Source of the DNA: Dimorphilus gyrociliatus
Taxonomy: Eukaryota > Annelida > Polychaeta > Dinophilidae
Assembly: GCA_904063045.1 (NCBI GenBank)
Contig: CAJFCJ010000014.1
Location: 372,001 to 436,000 of the forward strand
Direction of reading: 5' to 3'
DNA length: 64,000 bases
This document shows positions 11,564-22,379 of the stretch, piece after piece. The stretch's first letter is position 1, and each line of letters opens with the position of its first letter. Below the pieces are notes generated by a model. That model was not told the origin of the DNA, did not search any database, and was given only the letters and a program-made list of their open reading frames with translations. A program made the position numbers and the translations under genes.

Positions 11564-12768
11564 TTAGATCTTGATGACGTCAATATTTCTAGGAAACAGG
11601 ATATCTTCAATTTTCAACATATAACAGCTATTATTGTCCTTAAATTTTCTAAAGGACTTGACAATTCTATCGTTAATTAGGACAGTTGCTTGATTGGTAT
11701 CTTGAACTGGTTCATAGAATTTATAGTCATTCGAAAAGACAAGACTCAATAGACCACCATGATATTTATCCATTAATCCCAACCTATCACTCGTCTCTTG
11801 AATATTAATATTCAAATAAGACTTTCCAAAGAATTGTTTGATTTTCAATAGAAACAATTTCAACTTTCTTGAATCTCGTCTAATAATTATAGTAATACTA
11901 TTTCGAACGATAATATCAATCTTATATGCTGAATCATCAATTAAACGAGTTCTCTTCTTATCAAACCAAGTTTTATAATATCCATTCGGTCCTTTAACAT
12001 CTTTAGTAGTTACTTCGATACTACCATATATAGTTTTAATGATTATACTTCCTATGTAATAATCATCCCTCAGAGATGAGATGATGCTTACTCCTTTAAG
12101 AAGAAAGAAAACAAGATTATTTCAATTTTTCTACAAACAACAAATTGTTTATTACCTAAATATTTATCGGATAATAGTTCAAAACTATCGCCACTCTTGC
12201 CGTAAAAATCATAGCATATCGTCTGATTAACGGAATTGCCTTCTTCATCTTTCCCTCTAACGACTTGTGCTAGATGGGGATCGCCACACATTTCCGGCGA
12301 CAATGAATCGCTGATTACATAGCTTACAATGTCCGAATGCATTAGTTTATTTTCTGGCATCATTTCAGGGGTACAATCGATAAGCATACCGGCAAAAGTA
12401 GTACCAGATTTACAATCAAAAGGAATATCAATTTGAATTGTTGTTTTCAAATTTGAAGGAGTTAGATGAAAATTTTCTGGAATAAAAATTAAAGATCTAC
12501 CATCCGGACTTCCGCTTTTTACTTTACAATTTAAATAACTTCCATATAGCATATCCCAATCTTTCAAAACACCAAACTCTTCAATAATTGTGTCTCCTTC
12601 TTGAACAAAGCTCGGACTAACCACATCCCTACTGAACCCAATTTCTGGATAAAAAATTCAATGAATGTACCGTATATATAAATATATTAAACACGTACCA
12701 GAATTAAACGAACAATCTCCAATCGAGAAAACTTCTATAACAATTATGCATACGATAAATTTCAACAT
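11564..12768 (-). CDS. Calx-beta/ITIH-C secreted protein, copy F
   Basis: Exons 12699-12768, 12156-12644 and 11564-12093 give 362 residues; introns of 54 and 62 nt are phase 1. The signal peptide starts MLKFIVCIIVIEVFSIGDC. Exon 2 has VQEGDTIIEEFGV and ends CGDPHLAQVV, which matches the GDPH form of the motif found in mucin and vWD-type proteins. ICYDFYGKSGDSFELLSD follows. Exon 3 has SLRDDYYIGSI, YHGGLLS, ATVLINDRIVKSF and a terminal CYML...FPR. All six cysteines are present. It is head to head with copy G, with 399 bases between start codons. Confidence 0.8.
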
Positions 12769-13167
12769 CTTTCACTATATTTGTGTTATCTCACATGCAA
12801 TTAGAGAATTGAATGAGTAGTTATCAATATTTTAATATTAAACGCTAACAGACTATTTATTATTAATAATATTATTACAGATAAATCTATTCTTATGATT
12901 TTTATGGTAGAATTTTTCTAGAATGACAAAAAATGCGTAAACTTTTTAAAATTCTACTTATAAGGCAACGTGTATGAAATGAAATGAAACTCAAAGTGTA
13001 CTACTTAACTTGTTTTGTTGTCCTTGTTCTATTCCTTTTTTTATAGATCGGATTGCTCTACACGTGGAGAGCTTTAAAGTTAAGAGTAGTTTGGCTATTT
13101 TGAGTTCAAGCCGGCTAATCATCTGTTTTCTGGGTTAGAGCCTCCTTGAATCAAAGAGACGGCCAAT
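12769..13167. promoter_or_regulatory. divergent promoter region of copies F and G
   Basis: The start codons of minus-strand copy F and plus-strand copy G are 399 bases apart, so their promoters share this stretch. It is the inversion point of the array: copies B to F are on the minus strand and G to J on the plus strand. No clear TATA pair was assigned. Confidence 0.5.
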
Positions 13168-14423
13168 ATGAAATATTTCCCTCTTATTTATTGTATCTTT
13201 TGTCTATGGTCATCGACTTTCGGACAGAGTGATATAGGTAACATTTTATATTCATATATTAAAAACAAAAGAGCATAATCAAATAAATATAAATAAACAA
13301 TACTATGTTCCTTTTAAAGAATTGGGATTTTTCCAATATTCGCCTATTGAATTGGAGGAAGGGCAAAAATGCAAAGCAGAGTTTAGCCTTAAAGGTATCT
13401 GGCCTTCGAAATACGAAAATGATGTTTTCGTTTGTAAAATTATGAAAAGTTCGAAATTGGCGCCTATTTTGGTTACTCCTTTATCATTTGAAATCCATAA
13501 AAGTTCTCCCAAACAGATAATAGTCATAACAGTTAAGGAAGACAACGATTGCAGGGATGACAGACCTTACGTTGGTGTTGAAGTTCGCTGTACGAAGAAT
13601 TCTGAAGAATTAACTATTTCTAAATATAATGGTGTCTATTTTAGTGTTATAGACAACACAGTTGGTGAAATATGTAATAAACATCGTATTCAGCAGTTTG
13701 TCAAAGGCTATAACGAAAATGGCGAAGAAGTTCATGAAAAGATATGCTATGATATTTACGGTGAACACGGCGATGTCTTTGAGTTTGTAACCGACTCTTT
13801 ATTAGGTAAATTAAAATTGAATTAATTCTAGAAAGTAACAAATCATCTAAATAAAGGAAAAAAATACAAAACAAATCTATTCAGGTGTTTCAGCCTACTT
13901 TGAAATACGCGAAGAATATCATGTTGGCCGAATATTTATCATTACTCGTCAAGGTTCAATTGAAATAAACAGAGACTTTATTACTGGACCAGAAAATTTC
14001 CATCAGACTTGGGGTCAAGTTAAAAGAATTGAAGTTGGAACCGACTTTAAACTTGTAATTGATCTAAATAAGAAACTTTTGATTAAGGTAGAAGATGAGG
14101 GTAGAGTTCTGGCACTCGTAATTATTAAAGAAGAGAAATCGTTTGAGAAAAGTCACCTTAATATTGCTGTAGAAGAAACCACACCAAATCAAAAGATCCT
14201 CGACGAATTTCAAGGTGGCCTCTTGGGTTCGGCAGCAAATAACGTTTATCATTTCAATAAATCGGTTCAAAGAGGAAGAGAATCGGTAACGAAAGTAAAA
14301 ATCAATCAAAGGCCAGTCGCGTCTAAACTACAGCTAATCAATGATAACGAAGAATGCCACTTGATAAATATAGAAGATATTATCTTTCCTATGCCTGTAT
14401 CTCTCTTCCTACGGTCCGATTAA
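13168..14423 (+). CDS. Calx-beta/ITIH-C secreted protein, copy G
   Basis: Exons 13168-13237, 13320-13805 and 13885-14423 give 364 residues; introns of 82 and 79 nt are phase 1. The signal peptide starts MKYFPLIYCIFCLWSSTFG. Exon 2 has LEEGQKCKAEFSLKG and keeps its cysteines, but the DPH motif is replaced: residues after the conserved Cys read NKHRIQQ. ICYDIYGEHGDVFEFVTD follows. Exon 3 is the most diverged of the array (FEIREEYHVGRIF, FQGGLLG, TKVKINQRPVASK, terminal CHLINIEDIIFP). The frame and splice sites are clean, so it looks functional, but without the putative cleavage site. Confidence 0.78.
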
Positions 14424-15235
14424 CAGGAAGGATTGACAGAGGAAAAAATGATGTGGTAACTACCGTTACAAGGAATCTGGCTTATCGTTGAACAAAGCAG
14501 CAAAAGCAAACCGAACCTTTGTATAAAGATTACGTAATTTTTGTGGGGGTGATATATGTTTTTTCTCTTTCTTTTCTTCTTCAATAAAATCATATCAACA
14601 AACTCTTTCGATGTAAATAGTTTATATATAGAACTGATATACTCGGTACAAATTTAAAGATTTCGTGTAAATACTTTGAACATGTACCAAGAATGATGAC
14701 TAATCTAAAGTTATATGCCCTCCTTTTACACTTTTGCGTACACTATCTATGTAAATTGTTTATTGAAAGATTAGGATTAAGGGAAAGATTCTTGTTGTTG
14801 TCACAAATATGAAAATCTAAAGGAAGGGAGAAAGGGTTAATTATAAAATTTATCAAAAGTTATTATAAAACTCTAAGTCTATTTCATTTTATTGCAATGT
14901 ATTCGTTGAATTTTAAGAGAGTGTATGCTTTTATTGCTAGCTTCCTTCCTATCCGAATGATTCACTCTATTAAAATGACGTTTGAACTAAGAGGGAAAGA
15001 GAGTAGAGAGGATCTATTCAAAATGAAAAATCTTTCCATCCTCCCTCATAGTATTTCTTATTTATTAGTAACACTTAATAACAAGTAATAAATTGCCGTT
15101 ACAAACAATAATTATGATTTTTACATTCGGTTAAAGCAATGTTACACTTTAAGACCTAGTTTTGAACATTTTTTTTTAAACAAAAAATCACAGTTATTTT
15201 TTTTCATGTTTTTTATGTTGACACCCGACAGTTTT
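14424..15235. other. spacer between copies G and H
   Basis: This stretch has no supported exon. One frame stays open from about 14897 to 15088 but has no family resemblance and no splice context, so I do not call it. Confidence 0.4.
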
Positions 15236-15576
15236 GAATATTTGTGAGTAGTGCAAAATAAGGCGCTTATCCTTTAACAATAGGGGTTCTTAACTTCATT
15301 ATAATTAGATGCAAAAGTCAATATTTAATAATATATCATCTTTGATTACTTTGCCTTACAAGATTTATTATTTATAACTTAACAATCATTTCTAATAATA
15401 AATATACTGAATGATAAAATATCGACAATCACCATACGAAATACCTATGCTATAGATCAACTTTTGACCAAAAATAAATCGCAAACTGCCAATTTTCCAA
15501 CATATAAATAGAACAGAAAAGTTATGCTAGTCACTATCAGCTTTTCACAAAGAGGTAGCCGTTCAATTTAGAGAAA
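15236..15576 (+). promoter_or_regulatory. promoter of copy H, shared with copy I
   Basis: Blocks here recur upstream of copy I: AATAGGGGTT about 300 bases upstream, ATACCTATGCT about 135 bases upstream, CATATAAATAG (TATA-like, 15501-15511) about 70 bases upstream, and a shared leader ending GAGGTAGCCGTTCAATTTAG just before the ATG. Between the blocks the two promoters differ, so the blocks are either conserved elements or survivors of a duplication. Confidence 0.55.
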
Positions 15577-16848
15577 ATGAATTCATTTATTGTTGGCTTC
15601 TTTGCTTTTGTTATGTGCAGTGGGTTTGCTTTAGCGCAGAGTAAGTTTACATTAATTTCATTTTGGTTTTATTATCTTATAATTATTATAATTCTTAGAT
15701 CCATTGGAGTTGTCGTTTGGCTGGACACCAACGCAAGTTCAACTTAAAGAAGGTGGTCCATCAAAAGCAGTTTATCTTGGATTCCAAAATGGTGCTATTT
15801 GGCCAAAATTTTCTACAATTGTATGTTACCCGGAAACAGATGCCCACGATACTATTGAAATGAAAGCTGGTTTGTTGAGCCCATGGAAAAAACTGATCGA
15901 CGTTACAGGAATTGAAATAAACAAGCCTTTGAAATTTAAGAAATTGCTTTTTCGAGCTCGAGAGGACAAAATGTGCCAAAATAAACAATACTTTGTAGAA
16001 CTGGCCTGTTATGACAGAGAAAGTCCCGTAAAAGAAAATCCTTTACTTATAAAGTATACTACTCTAGAAATCAATGTACAAAATACCGAGCAAGGTAGTA
16101 TGTGTTCAGATCCTCACTTAACTCAAAAAGTATCTGGATTTAGTGAAGATGGCGAAAGTGTAACAAAAGATGTTTGCTATGATCTCTATGGAAAATCTGG
16201 TGATCAGATGGAATTGATTAGTGATAATGTCTTAGGTAAATAATTCATTGATTCTATCAATATCCTATTTATTAATTGTAATTGTTTCATTTAGGAACTT
16301 CGATCGTTTTTGAACTTCGAGATGATTATTATATCGGCAAAGTTTTCTATGCTACAAAATTGGGATATTTCAACTTTACTACCGACACTATTTCTACATC
16401 AAAATCTTCAAGTTTCAAATGGAAGAAAGAAGATAGTTTTGTCATTGGCGAAAAGGAGAAATATCCTCACGCAATTATCTCCAAAAATGAAATGGATGTT
16501 CTTATTGAATACTATGATAAAGATAGATCTCAATCCATTAGGATTGCTAAAATCCAACAATCATCATTTGGTAAAAGCTATTTAAATATTATGATTGAAA
16601 AGTCAACAAGTTTCAAAGGCGTGTTTGACGAACATCACGGTGGAATTTTTGGTTTAATTGCTAATCAAGATTATGAATTCTACGAGCCAATTCAAGAGAC
16701 GATCGATTTGACTGTTGTTAAAATAAATGGAAGATATGTGAAGGCATTCCTAACCGGCAAGCCTGGTGATACTGATAGATGTTATTCAATGAGTTTGGGA
16801 GATTTAATGTTTCCAAAGAATGTATATTCGTTCCAAAAGTCGTTGTAA
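15577..16848 (+). CDS. Calx-beta/ITIH-C secreted protein, copy H
   Basis: Exons 15577-15640, 15699-16235 and 16295-16848 give 384 residues; introns of 58 and 59 nt are phase 1. The signal peptide starts MNSFIVGFFAFVMC. Exon 2 has LKEGGPSKAVYLGFQ, three cysteines, and ends CSDPHLTQKVSG and VCYDLYGKSGDQMELISDNVLG. Exon 3 has FELRDDYYIGKVF, HHGGIFG, VVKINGRYVKAF and a terminal CYSMSLGDLMFPK. Copy I is a near-identical duplicate from about the DPH motif to beyond the stop codon, but its Calx-beta-like part differs strongly. Exon 3 has one extra Ser codon relative to copy I (SSFGKSYLN against SFGKSYLN). Confidence 0.85.
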
Positions 16849-17559
16849 GAGAAATGCTATTTAGCATAAATGTTTTTGTTTAATTATAAATGTCTGAAAG
16901 ACCGTTTTTGTTAGAAATGATATTTCCTTTTTTTTGACAACGGTGTTCGACTATTATTTTTTGATAATAAACGTTAAAAACAGTTATATGTTAAACCCAG
17001 TTGTTTCATTAATTATTTGAAAATGATGTTCATAAAGGACAGACGGAGCAAAGTAGGCTACTGTCAAAGTTGACCTTCTTAGGTGTCTTTTCTTTTTTGA
17101 AAAATGTAGGCTTTCTATCGTTTACATATACAAGTTTCACAGTATATAAAGCTAAATAGACAACACTAATAAGATGATTTCTACATAGTCTTTTATTTTT
17201 AAATAAATAATAATTAGAGTAATACACGAACGTCTTTATTAATCCACTGATTATGTTCACAGTCAACGAAACTGATGGATTATATAGGAAGTGTTAACAT
17301 ATCGTCCATTTCCAAGTGAAGTGAACACTCGGCATTCCAGGTGTGATTTTGTGCATATTATTTTTGATTTATTATTAATAAATGATAAGAAATAATGAGC
17401 TATCATTTCAGAATATCGTATCAATTATTATTTAAATTGACGTACAAAAAAGAAACTACTTTCCGTCGGAAGTAACGCTACATTTGAACAAGTTGCGCCG
17501 TTCCTATTGTATTTTTAATATAGGACTAAAAAGCTTCAGTTTTTTATTTTGAAACAAGG
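16849..17559. other. 3' flank of copy H and spacer
   Basis: The first 130 bases match the flank of copy I closely, including a poly-T run and AATAAA-like ends. The rest is AT-rich with no supported exon. Confidence 0.45.
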
Positions 17560-17915
17560 TTTTTTATGTTCGTAGGGGACAGTTTTCAAAAATACTGAGT
17601 CCTGTAAGTCAAAGAGCGCTCCTTTAATAATAGGGGTTTCTACTTCTGGTATCATTCCATCAAAGTTAATCAGTCAATACTTGCCAGAATAGACCAGCAT
17701 ACTTATCGGCAACTTGGGTCGACAAAAAAATCTATATATTTCGCTGTCTTTGTGATGTAATTAACCAATTAAAAATATCAAATACCTATGCTGTAGAGTG
17801 ACCCATTCAAAAAAATACACAGCAAACTATCAACCGGTTGACATATAAATAGGATAGAAATTGGCTTTGAACACATCAGTTTTTCACTGAGAGGTAGCCG
17901 TTCAATTTAGAGAAT
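17560..17915 (+). promoter_or_regulatory. promoter of copy I, shared with copy H
   Basis: It contains the same ordered blocks as the promoter of copy H: AATAGGGGTTT, ATACCTATGCT, a TATA-like ACATATAAATAG at 17841-17852, and the near-identical leader just before the ATG. Confidence 0.55.
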
Positions 17916-19179
17916 ATGAATTCATTTATTGTTGGCTTCTCTGCTCTCGTGCTATGCATTGCTTCTTCTTCAGCTCAACGTAAGTATATATTCATATCTT
18001 ATCTGTTCTATTATATTTTACTAACAACTTTTATTATACCACCGCAGACTCTTTTGGTTGGAATCCCAACTTAATTATATTAAAAGAAGCGGGACCCGCC
18101 GTCAAAGTTGAATTAGGTTTGATTGCTAATTCTTGGCCAGGAGGTGTCTTTGTAAAGTGCAAAGCAGTTGCGCCGAAAGCAAAAAAATTTATTCACACCA
18201 GAGCCCCAAATACCGCTCTCAAATGGAAGCCTGTACCAGAAAATAGTGTACATGTGATACCATTTCTCAATAAAAAGATATCTATATTCTTTAAAGCTGT
18301 AAAAGATGGAAAATGTCATGATCACACTTACAAGATAAAGTTGACATGTTGGAAGTTTGTCTTGAAGAATATTCCAATAAAAATAACAAATAGCGTGCTC
18401 ACCATTAAAGTAAAAAACACTGAAACAGGTAGTATGTGCGATGATCCTCATCTTACTCAAAAAGTATCTGGAATTGATGAAGATGGCGAAAGTGTAACAA
18501 AAGATGTTTGCTATGATCTCTATGGAAAATCTGGTGATCAGATGGAATTGATTAGTGATAATGTCTTAGGTAAATAATTTATTGATTCTATCAATATCCT
18601 ATTTATTAATTGTAATTGTTTCATTTAGGAACTTCGATCGTTTTTGAACTTCGAGATGATTATTATATCGGCAAAGTTTTCTATGCTACAAAATTGGGAT
18701 ATTTCAACTTTACTACCGACACTATTTCTACATCAAAATCTTCAAGTTTCAAATGGAAGAAAGAAGATAGTTTTGTCATTGGCGAAAAGGAGAAATATCC
18801 TCACGCAATTATCTCCAAAAATGAAATGGATGTTCTTATTGAATACTATGGTAAAGATAGATCTCAGTCCATTAGGATTGCTAAAATCCAACAATCATTT
18901 GGTAAAAGCTATTTGAACATTCTGATTGAAAAGTCAACAAGTTTCAAAGGCGTGTTTGACGAACATCACGGTGGAATTTTTGGTTTAATTGCTAATCAAG
19001 ATTATGAATTCTACGAACCAGTTCAAGAGACGATCGATTTGACTGTTGTTAAAATAAATGGAAGATTTGTGAAGGCATTCCTAACCGGCAAGCCTGGTGA
19101 TACTGATAGATGTTATTCAATGAGTTTGGGAGATTTAATGTTTCCAAAGAATGCGTATTCATTCCAAAAGTCGTTGTAA
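17916..19179 (+). CDS. Calx-beta/ITIH-C secreted protein, copy I
   Basis: Exons 17916-17979, 18048-18569 and 18629-19179 give 378 residues; introns of 68 and 59 nt are phase 1. The signal exon shares its first eight residues (MNSFIVGF) with copy H. The Calx-beta-like part (LKEAGPAVKVELGLI and following) shares little with copy H beyond the cysteines and the FGW-x-P start, whereas everything from about CDDPHLTQKVSG to the stop, including intron 2 and the 3' flank, is nearly identical to copy H. All six cysteines and DPHL are kept. The sharp change of identity inside one exon points to gene conversion of the 3' half or to fast evolution of the N-terminal domain. Confidence 0.85.
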
Positions 19180-19482
19180 GAGAAATGCTATTTAGCATAA
19201 ATGTTTTTGTTCAATTATAAATGTCTGAAAGACCGTTTTTGTTAGAAATGATATTTCCTTTTTTTTTGACAACGGTGTTCGACTATTATTTTTTGATAAT
19301 AAATTAAGAATAATTAATAAAAAAGTTGTATAATTCTTTCGTTTAGTTCAAACTAAACATAATGATTGACACGCGTCAAGAATATCGAAGAAGGGAAAAT
19401 GTACAATGATGTTTATCCTACTTCAAAAGTAAATGGTAGCGATAAATAAGGTAAAAACTGTATTGTATTATCATGTTACTTG

Positions 19483-19862
19483 AAAATCTGATGATTGGAT
19501 GGAATTGACTTTTGATAGTGTCTTAGCGATCTGATTGAAAAAGAAGATAGTTTTGTCAATAGGGAAAAGAAGAATAATTGGAAAACCTGGTGATACTGAT
19601 GAATGTTATTTGAGGGCGTCTCACCTCATTATCCCTACATATTTCAAATAATTTGAATGAGTAACCTGTATTTGTACAATAACTGCTATCAACAGACTCT
19701 GTCTAAGCAATAGAAGAAACGTTACTAGTTAATGGAAAATTTCTTAAAGCTTTTCTAAAGGATCAACCTGATCAAGATCGTCAATGTTATTCAATCAGTA
19801 TTCAAGATCTTCTCTTCTCTAAACATGCTTATTCGTTTCAAAAGTTATTACATTTCGTCTAT
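19483..19862 (+). pseudogene. relic fragments of the Calx-beta/ITIH-C family
   Basis: Short pieces of family coding sequence lie in the right order but out of frame and with large gaps. Near 19483-19525 there is a decayed copy of the GDQMELISDNVL region; near 19539-19570 a piece of the KKEDSFVIGEK region; near 19579-19610 the GKPGDTDRCY region. A second part at about 19712-19862 matches the C-terminal end of copy A more closely than that of H or I (KAFLKD-x-PDQD-x-QCY, then IQDLLF-x-KH). The element therefore looks like one or two dead copies with different closest relatives. Confidence 0.75.
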
Positions 19863-20131
19863 AAAATACATACAGTATATATAATACTGTGGCTAGTAAT
19901 AGCTGGGTATTTTTGATGTAGTTTAGTAATAATCCTAGTTATCGGTAAAGTTTTTAAAAAAAATGGCCACTGTTTCCATGAGTATTTACTCAATATGCTT
20001 GAAAACATGCTATCAGTCTTTTCCCAACATAGATAACTAGTTGGATGCTTAATTCTGTCTACAGAAAAGTACTTTCTTTGACTAGTGACTTTTGAAAGAA
20101 CGGTGGATGGTAAAGATAGAAGAAATAAATT

Positions 20132-21405
20132 ATGAAAGCGTTGATAACTTTTCTATTTTCGTGTATTATCATTGTTAAATCACAAGTTGATATACGTTTG
20201 TATAATTTACATATTACTTGTTTAAATTCTTTAATTGTTTAGGAACATTTATTGCTAATTTTTAATTCTTTTAACGCAATATACAAACAGCAATTCAATT
20301 TATTGATAATCGAATTGAAAGCGTTGTCGAAAACTCGTCGACGATTCTCAATGTTGGACTGTTGGAACGATGGCCCGACACCATGGATCTAAGATTTGAA
20401 ACACTGTCTTGCCATATATCGATAAGTGGCAACAAAGAACTACCGGATGTTCGTATTGAACCAAATTACGTTTACCTAAATGCTTTATCCAGCAGGAGGT
20501 TTATAACGTTACATGTTGGATATGATAATGATTGTCGAGATACAACTTTAATACTTCAAATAGAATGTAGACGTCAAAATGGTCAGGGAAAGGCTGTTTC
20601 TCTTCCATCTGAAGCTCGTTTGGAGTTGTTAGTTAATGACAGGATGCCTTTGAATTTTTGCAATGATCCAAGAATATTTCAAACAGTTAAAGTTCTACAC
20701 AACGACGGAAGACAAACTCTGGAAGATATTTGTTATGATTTTATTGGAAAAGCAGGTGAACAGTATGAATTTTTCTCGGATAAACTCCTAGGTAGGCTTT
20801 TATCTATTAATAACAAAATCATGATTCAATTCTCCAATACTATATTAAATAACTATACAGGTGTATCGGTCATTTTCGAATTAAAGGATAGCTACGAAGT
20901 TAGCCGTTTACTTGTAAAAACAAAATTCGGATTAATACAGGCCGGCCTCACTTCTATTGGCCTACCAAATCACAATCTGTACAGTTGGGATAGAATAATG
21001 GACTTAAGTAGTGGAATTAATCCGAGGATTCGTCTAAGACTGTCGCCTAATGAGTTAGTTATTGAATTTGAAGAGAATGGCAGAGAATTAAAATTAAGAA
21101 TTATTAGAAAGTTTGATAATTTTAACATACCTGTATTGAAGACTTTTATCGATGAACTATCTTCTGGACAAGTGATTTTTGACCAATATCACGGTGGTCT
21201 ATTAGGCCTAGTTAGCAATAAGAAATATAATTTCTATCAAGTCGATTCATTTGACAAAACATCACCAAACCTTTATATTGAAGGAAGAGAAGTCAAAACG
21301 TTTAAAAAGCCTAATCCACATTTCGATAACAAGTGTTATTCAATGAATTTAAAGGATATTTTATATCCCAATGGTATTGAATTGTTACTCCGAAACAATC
21401 AATGA
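20132..21405 (+). CDS. Calx-beta/ITIH-C secreted protein, copy J
   Basis: Exons 20132-20195, 20291-20791 and 20861-21405 give 369 residues; introns of 95 and 69 nt are phase 1. The signal peptide starts MKALITFLFSCIIIVKS. Exon 2 keeps the cysteines and ends CNDPRIFQTV, so the His of DPH is Arg. ICYDFIGKAGEQYEFFSDKLLG follows. Exon 3 has FELKDSYEVSRLL, YHGGLLG, PNLYIEGREVKTF and a terminal CYSMNLKDILYP. Intron 2 is a multiple of three and has no in-frame stop, so retention would add 23 residues between the domains without breaking the frame. Confidence 0.8.
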
Positions 21406-22317
21406 TTTTCTAAATATAATAAATAGTTTATTCAGTCTAGTTAAGCTCTCTTTTCTTTACTTAATGAATTTATCTCTTTACACCGTAACGAGCTATTCGC
21501 ATAAAACTTCAATTGGTTGGGGAAAGCAATGAATTTAGTCAGAAGAAGCTTACGTGGCTTAGAATAGCAATAAAAAGCCGAGTTGTTAAAAATAACAGTA
21601 ATCTGCTTAATCAATGAAATTGCTCATGGACTCTTAAAAAGTTCTTATACGATTTTAATGGATAAGCTAAAAGTGTTCTTAATCAATAGTTAATCCTAAG
21701 TATATCAAATCTCCATTATTTTGCTACATGGCTATTGAATTTTGTATTATTCTAGTATGTTGAGAATTAAGCCACAGTATTAAGATTGTATCGATGATAG
21801 AAAATATACTGTAGTAGCTGGAGGTAGTATCATCAATTATAAATAAGCCTATTGAGCTTAATAAAGCTTTATATGCTGTATAAAATAGATGATAGACTAT
21901 GGTTCAATGGATATTCAAACAAGAAACAGTAGTTGAAATATTAATCAGCAATGTTTATTTTAAATATTAGATACATATTATACGTTGATTGGTTGTTTTT
22001 CGAGAAATTACGGAGGCGATCCCACGCACTGTAAATGTTTAATTCATTCAAAAGAAAGAACAAAAATAACTTTCTGCATTGCATATAATAAAGCAATAAT
22101 CTTGAATGTTATTAATAATCTAAAATATTCCCTATTGCATTATTGCTATATCATTTATAGCAATGATAAAATAGTGATATTTTATCAATTAGTCATTAGA
22201 TCCATTGAATATAATCACTTCTTTCTCTTCTCGAGTTTTCCCTTTATTTAACTAACAGGAAAATGAGATAGTTTGTCATAAAATCACTTTTGATTTCTTC
22301 TTAAACCGCCCTCCCCC

Positions 22318-22354
<37 letters not shown>

Positions 22355-22379
22355 CCACTCCCTAATTTTCAAACATTAA
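21406..22379. other. intergenic region at the end of the array
   Basis: No further family copy or relic is visible here. Near 22305-22355 lies a pyrimidine tract of CT and CTTT repeats. The 3' end of the ZYG11-like gene abuts the right edge. Confidence 0.45.
22305..22355. repeat. CT and CTTT microsatellite
   Basis: A pure pyrimidine tract starts with C-rich sequence, passes into CT repeats and then TTTC repeats. Confidence 0.85.

Noticed and set aside
13060..13125. Possible tRNA-like stretch with GTTCAAGCC
   Set aside because: No matching acceptor stem or anticodon arm could be drawn around it.
16310..16585. Alternative plus-strand frame repeated in copies H and I
   Set aside because: It is the +1 shadow of the ITIH-like exon; its conservation between H and I only reflects their near-identity.
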